Part shown: positions 31,061 through 42,212 of the stretch, piece after piece
Layout of the letters: the number at the start of each line of letters is the position of its first letter
Position numbering within the stretch: position 1 is the stretch's first letter
DNA from: Isoetes taiwanensis
Lineage: Eukaryota > Streptophyta > Lycopodiopsida > Isoetales > Isoetaceae
Assembly (NCBI GenBank): GCA_021234155.1
Contig: JAJEKV010000028.1
Span: forward strand, 2,874,567 to 2,938,566
DNA: 64,000 nucleotides
Reading direction: 5' to 3'
Program-made: the position numbers and the translations under genes
The notes under the pieces: model-generated
What the model was told of the DNA's origin: nothing
What the model saw: only the letters and a program-made list of their open reading frames with translations
Databases searched by the model: none

Positions 31061-33180
31061 GCTACAATAACGTCATAGCGTGTTTCAGCCATCTGCAAAG
31101 TGTGCACAGGAGGGGTAGATGGAGTGGACTACCCTAGCCATTTTTCTATGCCAGCCAATGCATATTATATATCTGCCTGTTGTTATCTGGAAGCCCTCAT
31201 CGTCAGTCGATCGATCTCGAGTTTTTTTTTTTTTTGAGAGTAAGGGTAGATTTTTTCAGTAATTAGATAAAGCCATACAATCCAATTACCAAACTGCTAA
31301 GAAGCAGGGTAAAGGAGAAAATGTGACACTCATATAAGTTGAGCATCAAAAAGGAGAACAACATTAGCATCAAATTTAACAACAGTATCCCAATAGTGTC
31401 TCAATAATATCTCATAATTTTCAGTCTAGAGTGAGAGGAAGCAGAAGCAGCAACTAGGAAGCTAGTTCTGGGCAAAATAAGATAGAATTTAGATATGGCC
31501 AAGCAAAAGGCCGCTTCTGCTACCAAATTTGAGTCACCAAAAATGGTCTCATAGATGCAGATATGGTATGCAATTTGTAGTATCCAGAAGTCATGGCCAT
31601 CTCATTCCTGGCCTAGAAGCATTTCCAGATGCTGTTTTAAATGGGACAAGACTTGATCTGCACAATTTTTATATAGAGAACATCTTCATTATGACAATCT
31701 TTTTTGATTTTTTTTTACAGAATAATGCTCCTTCTTTAAGTTATTTGAATTCTGCAGTACATTGATAGAATAGCAAGGGGAGATTTCATATACTCTAGAA
31801 ATCTTGTCTTGTGGTCTCCCACACAATTATGCCAGAATAATTTAGCCTTGATGCTTGGGCCTTGACTATGTCCTATTGATGGGTTCTCCAAGCATCTATT
31901 TGTTGCTAATAAGAGACAAGACCAATGATACACATTGCTCCTTCAAGATGGAAACACTTTCTAAGGTTTTCAATTGCGCCTAGCCCACCTTCGAAACACA
32001 GGCATCTAAACTCATGCATCATCTCAACAAGTAAAAGGACCTGTTTTGCATGCTTCCTGCATGTTTGAAGCTGTGTCACAGATAGTCTGAATTAAAGCGG
32101 CGGTTTTTTCCTTCTACTTTTCTTTCTTGTCATCTTTCCTACAGATTTCCAGAATGTAGTTAAAAGCTTCTATAATTGCATGTACTATTTGAGTAGATGG
32201 TCTTCTCATTAGAAGTGTGATACAGTTAGTGGCACGCTGAAGCCACATTTCAGGTAAATCTCTTACATGTTCTTTAGAATAAAAAATGCTTTTTAGATTC
32301 TATACTTCTTGTCGATTAAAGATTATATCTTCAATCTACAACACGATGGTTCCAAATCTCAATTGTTGTTGCTTCATGTATTAATTTATCTTTCTATGGT
32401 TATACTATGACATATTGTATCTTCTTCTTCGAGCTTCCAAACATGTCCAACATGTGCTTATACATGTTGATAGCATGGTCACTAACACATGTGTATAGCA
32501 GTCTATAAGTTGAAGATATCCTCATTACATATTCCATACTGTGAGCCCTATTAGGTGTTATTTATTGTTTGCTTTAATCTTTTTATGTCTAAGATATTGA
32601 TAATAATGCATATAATAGAGCAACTACTACATAATACAAGAAATTTATCACGGTGGCCAAGGCCGCCACAAACATTTCTCTCCACCGAATATTATTAAGC
32701 TAAAACAATACCAGTTCTAGATATGTGAAAGTTAAAGTAATTACATTGCTCATGCCTATGCTGGTGTACGAAGCAACTACAGGATGTCGAATTGTATCAT
32801 AGGTTGCTATTTTTGCTTGCTCTGGCTCTTCTACTCGGAAGGTGTTTGATGCAGTGAATCGCCAGTGCGTCGCCAGCTAGCAAAGCGAACTCCAGTGCAT
32901 CGCCAAGCCGGCAATTGCAGCCAGATCCGCTGAAGGATAAATCTTGAAATGCTTCAATTTTAAGCTTAGATTTGCACGAAACAATTTACAAACATGGCAG
33001 TTCCGCTTTGATCCAAGTTAGATACGACTAGATCTTTGTTAAATCCAAGTCGCCGCCGTCAATTCTGAAAGACAATATATCTTTTACTTGAATTAAGTAG
33101 AACATCTAAGATCTTGCAAAATCACTCCCAAGAAGAGAAACTGTGAAGGAAACAAGGCTTTCAAATCCTGGCATTGGAGG
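31061..33180. other. Intergenic, no gene recognised
   Basis: Low coding potential. It contains a poly(T) run at about 31221-31235 and a CACTA-like terminus at 32635-32681. Confidence 0.5.
32635..32681 (+). repeat. CACTA-like terminal motif, copy 2
   Basis: TACAAGAAATTTATCACGG, then a GGCCAAGGCC palindrome core, then AACATTTCTC. The plus-strand equivalent of the 17571-17617 copy. Confidence 0.5.
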
Positions 33181-33181
33181 C

Positions 33182-33645
33182 GTGTAAATCTTCTGCAATA
33201 AATCAGTCCATCGGCTTCATTTAATGCCTAAAGCTCGACGTCACAAAATCCTTTATAATAAACGAAATCCTCCCTAATAAATATAAGCATGTATACATGT
33301 CTCGTCCAAGTAATTTTGAAGGGAGAAAATGAGTGAGAACAAAAAAATGATTATATAGGTGTCATGATTGTCTGCCATACATGCCCGCAATGAATGAGTC
33401 TACACACGTGTCATGTTGTGGTAAGTGTAAATCTTCTGCAATAAATCAGTCCATCGGCTTCATTTAAGCCTAAAGGTCGAGGTCGCAAAATCCTCTATAA
33501 TAAATGAGATGTCGACGTCACGAAATCCTTCCTAATAAATAAGCATGTATACGTGTCTCGTCCAACAAAAAAATAATTATATATGTGTCATGATTGTCCG
33601 CCATAAATGCCCGCAATGAATGAGTACACACTATCATGTTGAAGT
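33182..33645 (+). repeat. Tandem duplication of about 235 bp
   Basis: Both units begin GTGTAAATCTTCTGCAATAA and both contain CATGCCCGCAATGAATGAGT or TGCCCGCAATGAATGAGT near the end. The second unit starts at about 33425 and carries small deletions. Confidence 0.8.
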
Positions 33646-33717
33646 AATTTTCAAGGAAGAAAATAGATGAGAAAAGAAATAGGAACTGCTTTATATAGGA
33701 AGGATAATAGTTATATC

Positions 33718-33761
33718 TACAAGAAATTTATCGCGACGGCCTTTCCGCCGCGAACATTTCT
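33718..33761 (+). repeat. CACTA-like terminal motif, copy 3
   Basis: TACAAGAAATTTATCGCGAC, then GGCCTTTCCGCCGCG, then AACATTTC. It is preceded by ATC rather than CAC. Confidence 0.5.
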
Positions 33762-34087
33762 TTTGTCTGACCCAGCGCAAAGGCCACCATGTATGTATAT
33801 AAGATACTCCGATGCAAAAGTTAAGGTTTGGCACCCCTTGGAGCAAAATATGCACTTTTTTTTCATGGTTGGAAACTCTTTCTCAATTTGTGGGAAGTGC
33901 CATATTCAAACACTTTGTTAGGGGGTTGGTATCGGCTTTTGTGTTCCTAACAGCTCCAGCCAAGTTGGATTTAATTCCTATTGCGTTCGGAACAGCTCAA
34001 TCAAGCCATGGCGCGAATTGTTAGAATGAGTACACGCCAGACGCAAATTGGGCACGGAGTAGATTGCCAATTCGCGCAAGTTTGATG

Positions 34088-34352
34088 ATTATGAGGGTGG
34101 CAACGAGAGCTGTCGGATAGGCATATTTGCCCTTTATTCCAAAATCTGGACCGTACATAGCGATCCTCGTTTGTGGGGTATGCATGTACAAGTTTTTGTA
34201 TACTGTATATTAAAGTTTACAAAATACTATAAGATTTGAGAGAATATACTTAATGGTGTTAATTTTATACATGTATTGTAAATATATTTTTGGGGCTCTC
34301 GCTGCCCTACGTAACCCCCTGTGTGAATATGCACCCAAACCAAAGGGGGTTT
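34088..34352 (-). mobile_element. Small TIR element (MITE-like), third family member
   Basis: The right end is an intact TIR (GTGTGAATATGCACCCAAAC, then CAAAGGGGGTTT). The interior resembles the other copies (CAATCCTCGTTTGTGGGGTA-like block). The left end is degenerate (GAGGGTGGCAACGAGAGC). The flank continues, as in the other copies, through a TTTAATTTAAA block to a GGGCCCTTCGGGCCC palindrome at about 34449. Confidence 0.6.
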
Positions 34353-34464
34353 AAGGGGGATTTTAATTTAAATGTGTTAAATGCAATGGTTTGTGTTAAT
34401 AATGTTAATGGTAGTTGTGTGTTTATTATTATATAAAAAAAAATTTTTGGGCCCTTCGGGCCCT

Positions 34465-35999
34465 AACCAAAGCAAACATAGGTAAAGTTTATGGGCCTAA
34501 ATATTAATTACTAAAAAGCACAATAACATCAAAACAAACAAATTATTTCCATTGCAAACAACTATGAGTACATTTTATGTAATCATTATATTCATTATCT
34601 GTATCTGAATATTGCAATACAAGAATCGTGAAAACTATTGTGAACTGCACACAAGACTTTTGCGGACAAAACACTTTGACATCCAAGCCCTTCATGGTTG
34701 AGGTGTTCATGAACAACCAGTACGTTTTGCATAATCCACAATAGAGGGCAGTCAATCTCTATATGTAGCAAGAACTTCAAAGCCATTCCAAGTTCTTCTA
34801 GCAAGGAATATGAAAAAGAGATGCAGATAATAAGAATTTAAAACTTTCAAATACATACAACGGACTAATTGGATAAATTACATTCATGGAGTTATATTGG
34901 TGGCAAAATTCAGCACAAATGTAGCCTTGGATGCCCATTTATATACAACAGCAATTTAGTTCATGGAAGAAGTCGGATATACTCACAAATAAAGTCGGAT
35001 ATACTCACTAATATGGTTACATAGATTAGCAAGCCAGCCTGCACACAATGTGAAACATACAAGCTGGTGTGGACATACAACGAACTGCAAATCTGCCTCG
35101 AATTTTAAAGAGAAGCCCACAACGAACCTTGCAGCAATGCAACAGCTCAAGCTACACAGAATGCATTACCTCTCGCCAATAGCTTTAGATTTCTAGTACA
35201 GTATGCCAGCACGAAAGCTTTTACGAGTCATCCACCTTAAGTGCCCCCTGGATAACGCTCGTTGGATAAAATATTCCTCTCTTTAGCTTGCTTCATCGGG
35301 GCATGCGGATAAATCAAACAATATGTGTAGTGTTGAAATTTAACATTGATAAGTGTTTTGTGGAAGGAGGAATTCCAGATCTTTTGTGTGACCCATTCCC
35401 AAGCTCTTCGTGACAGGTCGAGATGGGTTCAAGAGGGCCGACCTGAGAGAAATAGAGCCAGATAAACCCTGGAAGGAGGCCATAGCCGCCAGAATCAGAG
35501 CTTGGAATCCGCATCAACCCAAGCCAAATCTGCATCAAATCATTTTAAACCGGCATTATCGGGTCGGAATCCAGGCCCAAAGGGCCGATTTGCTGGTTTG
35601 AAGGCCTATTCTAGCCTGAATCAGGGAAATCGAGGATCTGAACCCCTCCTTCCGCTTCAACTTCTCAAAAACAGTAAAGGGGGCTCTGATTTTTACACCG
35701 ATTTGCTGCTTCTTCTCAAACACAAAGAACAAAACCCTCAGTAACTTTGGGCGATTTGGATGAATCCCAACAGCCTGAAAGTTGTTATTGCCAATCATCG
35801 ACCCATCAGACCCATCGATGCACTGCCATAACCGCAAACCCTAATATCAGGAACCCTAATATTCACTTAAGATTTTAAACCTAAACTAAAAAAACATGCA
35901 CAATAAAAGCCCCAACATGCACAATAAAAGCCCCACAACCACACGATTTTCCCTCTTCTTTAAAATCAATGGCTAACAAATCGGTGCACTCTAGAAATA
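34465..35999. other. Intergenic, no gene recognised
   Basis: No domain recognised in any frame. The 35400-35850 part is less AT-rich and could be an old exon or leader. A 21-bp unit (CAACATGCACAATAAAAGCC-type) is directly repeated at about 35894-35938. Confidence 0.45.
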
Positions 36000-36095
36000 C
36001 TGTTTAGTACGTCCACGTGAATACGCCCGTGAAATCATATGAAAACCATGCCAAAAAGCGTATAAAATCACAAAAAAAACCCCCTGTTGTAATGC
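36000..36095 (-). repeat. 3' end of the 24.6-25.2 kb SINE-like repeat, inverse copy
   Basis: On the minus strand it matches about 25069-25165, including AACAGGGGGTTTTTTTTGTG, TACGCTTTTTGGCATGGTTT and the terminal CTAAACAGTATTTCTAGAG-like block. Confidence 0.75.
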
Positions 36096-36977
36096 TACAT
36101 ATACAATTGTGATGATATCTAAATTTCTTGACATAGGTATACCTTCTAATATTTTTGATCTATTCGTCACAATCCACTTTGTGAACTTGTTTAGAAATGA
36201 GGATGGAATAAGTGATGTCCTTCTCATCAAAATGTGGATATGTGCATGACCTAATAAGTCATGTCCATCTTGTCAAAATGTGCATGGCCGCCACTTCGCA
36301 GTTAGTGAGGCGGGCAAAGGTGTGCATATCCTAGATTTTAGATGTTGTAAAATATTTTTTACCATTACACCCACAAAATCTCGTTATAAGAACATGTTAA
36401 ACATTAGACTACGGTTTTGTTCCCATCAGTCATTGCACACTTTATTCATTTGAAATATATAGTGCATGCATCCTTGAAGCCATTTTATTTTTCTGAAAAA
36501 ATGTTGGCTCAGTTTCTCTCACTGCCAAATTTCTCTCTCAGCTCCGTAAAGCGCTAAGTGCTGTTTTTGCACAATTCATATTGTGTAACTTGTTGCCCAA
36601 GGAAAACATTCTCCAACTGTAGCAGATTGAAGAATATAACATGCAAAATGGGGCGTTGTTTTTTCTCTGGCTTGCAAGGAGCACCAGGGCAAACTATGGC
36701 ATGCTTTACAGATTTGGGGATATCCACATTCATCATTTTTATCATCCTGGCCATTCAAATCAGGCAAATAGATGGCAAAAGCAGAGACAAATCTGCCTCC
36801 GTTGAATTGATTCAAGCCTCAGCTCTCCACTACATCGATTTTAGCTATTTATTGCTCTATTAACACAGAAAAGATGCCCTCTTTGTAGACTAATTTCTAC
36901 AGTCTAAGCTTCCTCAAAAATGAAATCTTTAGTTTATGGCGAGCTATTAGCAGTAGAGGTTATCGGAACTTGACGGA
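36096..36977. other. Intergenic, no gene recognised
   Basis: Short open frames on both strands near 36554-36863 (Cys-rich on the minus strand) match no family I know. Confidence 0.4.
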
Positions 36978-37320
36978 TCACCTTACCATAGAGGATATCA
37001 TCTAAGAAGAGCTTAGAGTTGAGAGGAGGAGCAACTGGAGGAGCCGTCCGTCGTAAATTTGCATGCATCCATAACCCTAGAGCTAGCTCAAAAGAAGCAT
37101 TGAATGTCTCCATAGTAATTAAAATGCATGAGCCATACTGGCGACAGGATTTAACATCATTGGAGCTATTGCAGATAGCGCAAACAGGGGATATTGTTGC
37201 AGCTGATTGCATGTTCTCAAAATGCTTGTCTAAACTAGGTAGTATCTGCCGCTGAAGTATCTGCAGAATAACTGGAATCCTCTGTCGAAATAACTGAAAT
37301 GAAAGTTTGAGAGATAGCAT
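36978..37320 (-). pseudogene. Helitron N-terminal protein remnant, left copy
   Basis: The minus-strand frame reads FRQRIPVILQILQRQILPSL, then VCAICNSSNDVKSCRQYGSC, then RTAPPVAPPLNSKLFLDDIL. The right-hand copy (49550-49893) is nearly identical and continues into a recognisable Helitron replicase N-terminus. This copy breaks off at about 36978. Confidence 0.6.
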
Positions 37321-37612
37321 ATGTAGCAGGCTTCACGGCTATGGCGGTGGATGCAGAGGCAGCCTCCAGAACGCAGATGTTTTTCCACGGCCCCCTTTCT
37401 TTTTTTTGCATTTTTTTTTAATCCCTATTTTTTCCTCAGAAAGGTATGTGTCGTCTTCAGAAATAAACGTCATAAAAGAATATCCTAAAGGCATATTTGT
37501 AGGATAGTTATATATATTAGAAAACAATTCCTTTAAGGCCCCAAAGGGGCCAATTTTTTTTTAAGTTAACACAAACCATTACATTCAATAGTTTTAAATT
37601 AAAATCCCCCTG

Positions 37613-37913
37613 AAACCCCCTTTGGTTTGGGTGCATACTCACACGAGGGTTGGCGTAGGGCAGCGAGAGCCCCTTCTGTACTCCCTAAAATCGCATAAAA
37701 TCAACACCATTTAGTACATTGCCTCAAACCTTATAGTAATACTTCGTAAACCTCGTCATATAGTATATCAAAACCTGTACAAGTGTACCCCACAAACGAG
37801 GATCGCTATATATGGTCTAGATCTTGAAATAATTTGCAAATATACCCATCCAACTGCTCTCGATGCTCGGAGTCACCCCTCGTGTGAATATGCATCAAAA
37901 CCAAAGGGGGTTT
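37613..37913 (+). mobile_element. Small TIR element (MITE-like) nested in the left arm
   Basis: 301 bp with imperfect inverted ends: AAACCCCCTTTGGTTTGGGT and, inverted, AAACCCCCTTTGGTTTTGAT. The inverted similarity extends about 60 bp to the CGAGAGC block. The interior is AT-rich and non-coding. It is duplicated with the arm at 48963-49257. Confidence 0.75.
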
Positions 37914-38504
37914 CAGGGTGAATACCATTGAGACTCGTAAGGGATCCCTTTATGTACACTTAATCTAATTGCATTGTGGTTGTAAACTAACACTTAGTAT
38001 AGTTCTGCAAGAGATTAAGCCAGTTAATTCTCTCTTCCTTGTCACATTGAGATTTTCAATCAACTATGACTCTTTGAGATTTTGAGTCTAACTACAACTC
38101 CTCCTCGCCCCATCTCCACCACTTTTTGCACCCCATCTCCACCACTTTCTGCAAGCCTAGTCTACTGCCAGTTACTATATTTGCTTAAAGCATTTCGCAT
38201 AAGGATCTTCTTACCTACACTTATATTAAGATAGATAGATAGATAAGTTTATTTCGTCCACGGGATCCCTTATTAAGGGATCTTCTTACCTACACTTATT
38301 AATCTAATCGCATTGTGGTTGTAAACCAACAATTAGCCTAGTGAATAGTTTATTGTGAAATTGAGATTTTTAGTCAACTTCGACTCTTTGAGATTTTCAG
38401 TCATCCACCACTTTGGGGACCCATCTCCATCATTTTCTGCACCCATCTCCACCACTTTTGGGAAGCCTGCAGTATTGGTAGTTATTATATTTGTTTAAAA
38501 CCTA

Positions 38505-38535
38505 CTAGTAAACGTGTGCCCGGCGTTGCCGGGCT
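38505..38535 (-). terminator. Helitron 3' terminus: hairpin plus CTAG
   Basis: Minus strand: an 8-bp-stem palindrome (CCCGGCAACGCCGGG) at about 38518-38534, spacer ACACGTTTA, then CTAG at 38508-38505. This is the rolling-circle transposition terminator. A second, imperfect hairpin (CCCGACAACGCCGGG) lies at about 38686-38702. Confidence 0.8.
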
Positions 38536-39033
38536 AATGTCCCGCCTTGTGTTTTTACTCGGCCTTTGACGTCCATATATCCAACTTTGAGGAGGGTTAT
38601 TTTCCATAACCCACTTGAGGGGGAGGTTAACCTCCTCTTCTCAGCAGCCGTTAAAATTTTATGATGAATGAATTTAATGATCTACCCGGCGTTGTCGGGC
38701 TAATGTCTTAGGCACGTGCTTTTCCTTGGCGTTTAACACCCTAGTAAATATGTGCCTCAAACGTCTATATGTGAAATTTTGACGTTATTTGCTTTTGTAA
38801 AAAAATTTTCTATTTAAATATTATAATGCCAGTAGCATTTGCTTTCATGGATTTCAATAGAGAAAACATTAAGAGATAGTTTAATCTACCATTGAAGGCA
38901 AAAAATCTGGAAAGACAAATCCAAAATTGATGTTGAAAATGTCACTCTTAGAAGTAGTTAAGTACATCAATAAGAAATAAGTACAAAAATATATAAAACA
39001 CAAAATATTGTCTTGGCTCATTGATGTTTTAGT
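38536..39033. other. Helitron 3' untranslated region
   Basis: AT-rich, no ORF. It holds the second hairpin and a repeated CTAGTAAA(C/T)(G/A)TGTGCC block (38505-38521 and about 38741-38757). Confidence 0.6.
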
Positions 39034-39795
39034 TCACGATGGAACTCTAAATATACATCTCCACATGGCGCACATCACCAAAGGCTTAATGTTGTACTTC
39101 GTTGGATGCTCCCGTGATATCTTCAGTTCTCCGACAGATAACATCTTAGCCAGGATAAAAGTGAAATGTACATGCGAGTCACTGATTCGAACTGCCCATG
39201 ATGTCTCACGACTATCAAGCACATGAGACAACTCATCCCGAAGGTAGGCTCGTATAATGGAATCAGATACTGCATCAGGAAGAAATGATTTGTAGACCCT
39301 AAAAAGTGTTCCATTACATATTCCAATGCAAGTGAGTTCTTTTGCCACCAAAACACCAATTCGCCAGTGCATGGTGTCGTTTCTCATCTGATAAGAAAAT
39401 GATAAACAATCGATGGTTAGTCAAAGCACTACGTTACCCAATAAATAGATACATGTACTCTAGTCTCCACCTACCTCTCTCACAACACATCCGCGTAAAC
39501 AACGTTCCCTCGGATAAACTTGAGCAAACAGGAAGTCATCAATTAGTTGGATAAAGCGCTCCAACTTGACAACCTCGTCAGTGCTAAATATTTCTTTGAG
39601 CTTTGCAATGAGCTCCTCAATTTCCACGCTTGCTACTCCATGTACATGAGCATGGTATTTTCGTTCCCAGTCATACCATGATCCAAGAGCGCGTATGACA
39701 TAAGTAACACGGGAGATGTGGTAGCTCCTGTCACCCTTTAGGCAAGACGCGACATGGTGACCAAAGACATACCACGGGACCAAAATACGCACCAT
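39034..39795 (-). CDS. Helitron accessory ORF, two exons, unknown function
   Basis: Exon a ends at 39471 before a GTAGGT donor. Exon b starts at 39387 after TTCTTATCAG. They join in frame (..RGCVVRE then MRNDTMHWRIG..). The proposed start ATG at 39795 itself follows a TTCATTGATGTAG that looks like an acceptor, so an upstream exon is possible. The joined protein (about 225 residues) has no family I recognise; it is not obviously an RPA-like protein, the usual plant Helitron companion. It follows the helicase with about 120 bp between. It may be a captured host gene fragment or an element-specific protein. Confidence 0.45.
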
Positions 39796-39913
39796 CTACA
39801 TCAATGAAGATGTAAGAAAGTAAGATAAAAATAAAAGGAAGAAAGAAAGTAGAAGATATCAATGAGAACAAAGAGAAATTAGAAGTTGTAATTTTTAAGT
39901 ATTAAACTCACAC

Positions 39914-42154
39914 TTAGAGGAGTTCTTTGTATACTATATTTGTTGTATATCGTGATCTGTCGACATCTGCAGAAGCATCTCCATCCTTCGATAGAATGAG
40001 TACCTTTATGCTTTGGATTCCTTGAGCTCTCGAGAGTGCCACGTAGAGTTGTCCGTGACTGAATACTGGATTTGGCAAATACAAACCCACCATTTTCATT
40101 GTTTGGCCTTGGGACTTGTTGATTGTCATACCAAAAGCTGGACGCAATGGAAATTGTATGCGCTCAAACTGAAATGGGAGTTCTGCGTTGTTGGGCACCA
40201 AAGGTATTCTAAATATGAACACTCTACTTCCAATATTCCTTCCAGTGACAATCTCGACATCTACAACGCATCTTCCCAATGAACATATAATGAGGCGAGT
40301 ACCATTGTAGAGTCCCTTACATGTAGAAACAGATCTCAATAATATGACAATCATGCCAACCTTCAAAGTTAATTGATGAGGAGGCATCCCACTCGGTGTT
40401 TGTGCATTCAAAAATTCGATAGGATAGACCCCTGCGTCATTCTCATTAACAGCTCGATCAGCACTGTAATAATCAACAGGTGCAGCAGGCAACCACTCCG
40501 TCATCCTCTTGTTTACTTCATCTACATCATCATTCAGTGGCATAAGTATACCCCTTTGCACCCAATAGGACACACTTCCATAATTCGTTGAAACATCAGG
40601 GAATGTCACGGCTAGCAAGTCATTTAAGTCTTGCGACTTCACACAAATCTCTTCTGGAAGACGTATCACGTCCGATCCAATATTGGGAAACGTGGTCTCA
40701 AGTCCATCTCCAACTCGTAAAAGATACTCTGAAAATGCCTTTTGCTCTTCCGCGTCTCTTCCCACACTGTTCATTACTCGTATATTTACATTCAGCTTAT
40801 GTTCCTTGACATGATCCCATATGTAAGAGCATTTCAAGGAAGCATGCACAATTTGGGGGCGATTTCCTCGTGGAACCACAGGTGGAAGCTGGCGAAAATC
40901 TCCTCCCAAAACAACAATGAGTCCCCCAAATAATTTGTCACATGACATCACGTCACGGAGCGTTCTATCCAATGCTTCATAAACATATTTATGCATCATT
41001 GGGGCCTCGTCCCATATAATCATGCGAGTCGCTCTTATCAATTTTGCCACCGACTGCTTTGGAATGTTGCAAGTTGATGTTTCATCTATGTTTATCGGTA
41101 TCTTGAACCTTGAATGTGCAGTGCGCCCACCCTTCAATAAAGTGGATGCAATTCCTGAAGAAGCAACTGCAAGTGCAATGATACCTTTGGCACGAACATA
41201 AGACAACATGGTGTTAAAAAAACTCTTTCCCGAGCCACCTGCACCATGAACGAAAAACACTCGTCCTTTTTCCAACATCACGTGCTCATCGATCACACGG
41301 TCGAAGATAACACGGTGGTCGTGATATAGGCGGTCCACATGTTCTTGCACCTCTACCATGTCTTCTTGAAACACCTCATCCCGAAATATCATATATGGAT
41401 CTATTGCATGCTCAGGAAAATTGAACTCAAACTCCCTTAAGGATCGTCCAATAGAGTTCATATGATCTTCAATGTCTAAAAGTGCCATGTCAAAAAATTG
41501 ATCACACACATTTACACTTTGATCCTCTGCAACCCTTTGTGCCTCATGCAGGAAGTCATCGATCATAGAAAGCTTGACTTCTTCCCATAGTTGCAGCGGA
41601 TTCGATGGTTCGCAATTTATAAGGATCATGGCGAACATGTGTCGCAACTGTGGTGGCATGCTCCATGCTGCTGCTTCCTGAAGAGACTCGAGCCATTCTG
41701 TGTCATCTCGAAGCAACCCACGACGAATGCAAGCTTCTTTATATGTTGCACACAACTCCCCATCAAAAGAGCGTAAATCTTCAAAGCTAATTGCACCTAT
41801 CACGCGGGTCAACATGAGTCGTAAATAGTATCGCTCTCCTTCCGAAGGATTAACAAAGTACATGCGTCCAATAGTGGGAAACTTCTGGGTATTCTCTCTG
41901 ACCTTCCATTTTCGACTGGGTTTATCATAGGTAAACTTTTTAGGAAAATCATGGTAGAGCAATTGTGTAGCCTCTCTGTTTCCAGATGCATTCATCTCAA
42001 AAAAAGCTGTCAATGTTGTTCCATTATTCTTGCTTCTTATACTGTCCATGCTCATACCTTCTCGATAGTATACATCTTGTTGCATTGGGAGATGCACAAC
42101 CAATCTAGTAACATGAGGAAACTGCTCTTGTATTTCATATGGAGGATTCTCCAT
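39914..42154 (-). CDS. Helitron Pif1-family helicase domain
   Basis: A continuous 746-codon frame. The first 200 residues are the Helitron linker between replicase and helicase (YYLRLMLTRVIGAISFEDLR, then EACIRRGLLRDDTEWLESLQ). Walker A is at about residue 300 (VHGAGGSGKSFF), Walker B is IIWDEAPMMHK, then GGDFRQLPPV, and the C-terminal motif is FGMTINKSQGQTM with LYVALSRAQG. The helicase unwinds DNA during rolling-circle transposition. The listed start is an internal methionine; in an intact element this is the C-terminal half of one RepHel protein. All helicase motifs are intact. Confidence 0.9.
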   Translation of the reverse strand: MENPPYEIQEQFPHVTRLVVHLPMQQDVYYREGMSMDSIRSKNNGTTLTAFFEMNASGNREATQLLYHDFPKKFTYDKPSRKWKVRENTQKFPTIGRMYFVNPSEGERYYLRLMLTRVIGAISFEDLRSFDGELCATYKEACIRRGLLRDDTEWLESLQEAAAWSMPPQLRHMFAMILINCEPSNPLQLWEEVKLSMIDDFLHEAQRVAEDQSVNVCDQFFDMALLDIEDHMNSIGRSLREFEFNFPEHAIDPYMIFRDEVFQEDMVEVQEHVDRLYHDHRVIFDRVIDEHVMLEKGRVFFVHGAGGSGKSFFNTMLSYVRAKGIIALAVASSGIASTLLKGGRTAHSRFKIPINIDETSTCNIPKQSVAKLIRATRMIIWDEAPMMHKYVYEALDRTLRDVMSCDKLFGGLIVVLGGDFRQLPPVVPRGNRPQIVHASLKCSYIWDHVKEHKLNVNIRVMNSVGRDAEEQKAFSEYLLRVGDGLETTFPNIGSDVIRLPEEICVKSQDLNDLLAVTFPDVSTNYGSVSYWVQRGILMPLNDDVDEVNKRMTEWLPAAPVDYYSADRAVNENDAGVYPIEFLNAQTPSGMPPHQLTLKVGMIVILLRSVSTCKGLYNGTRLIICSLGRCVVDVEIVTGRNIGSRVFIFRIPLVPNNAELPFQFERIQFPLRPAFGMTINKSQGQTMKMVGLYLPNPVFSHGQLYVALSRAQGIQSIKVLILSKDGDASADVDRSRYTTNIVYKELL

Positions 42155-42212
42155 GATGCCTCAGAAGCTGAGAAATAACGTGCATTTAGGAATTGCTCAA
42201 CCTCATCATGGT

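Larger units (their letters stand above)
36978..38503 (-). repeat. Left arm of a 1.5-kb inverted repeat: Helitron-like 5' segment
   Basis: In inverse orientation it matches 48389-49893 nearly base for base by eye. It includes a nested small TIR element (37613-37913), a GGGATCCCTTATTAAGGGATC palindrome region near 38264-38283, and a protein remnant (36978-37320). Homology starts at AGGTTTTAAACAAATATAAT (minus strand), immediately beyond the Helitron 3' end at 38505, and stops at TATGGTAAGGTGA. Confidence 0.85.
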
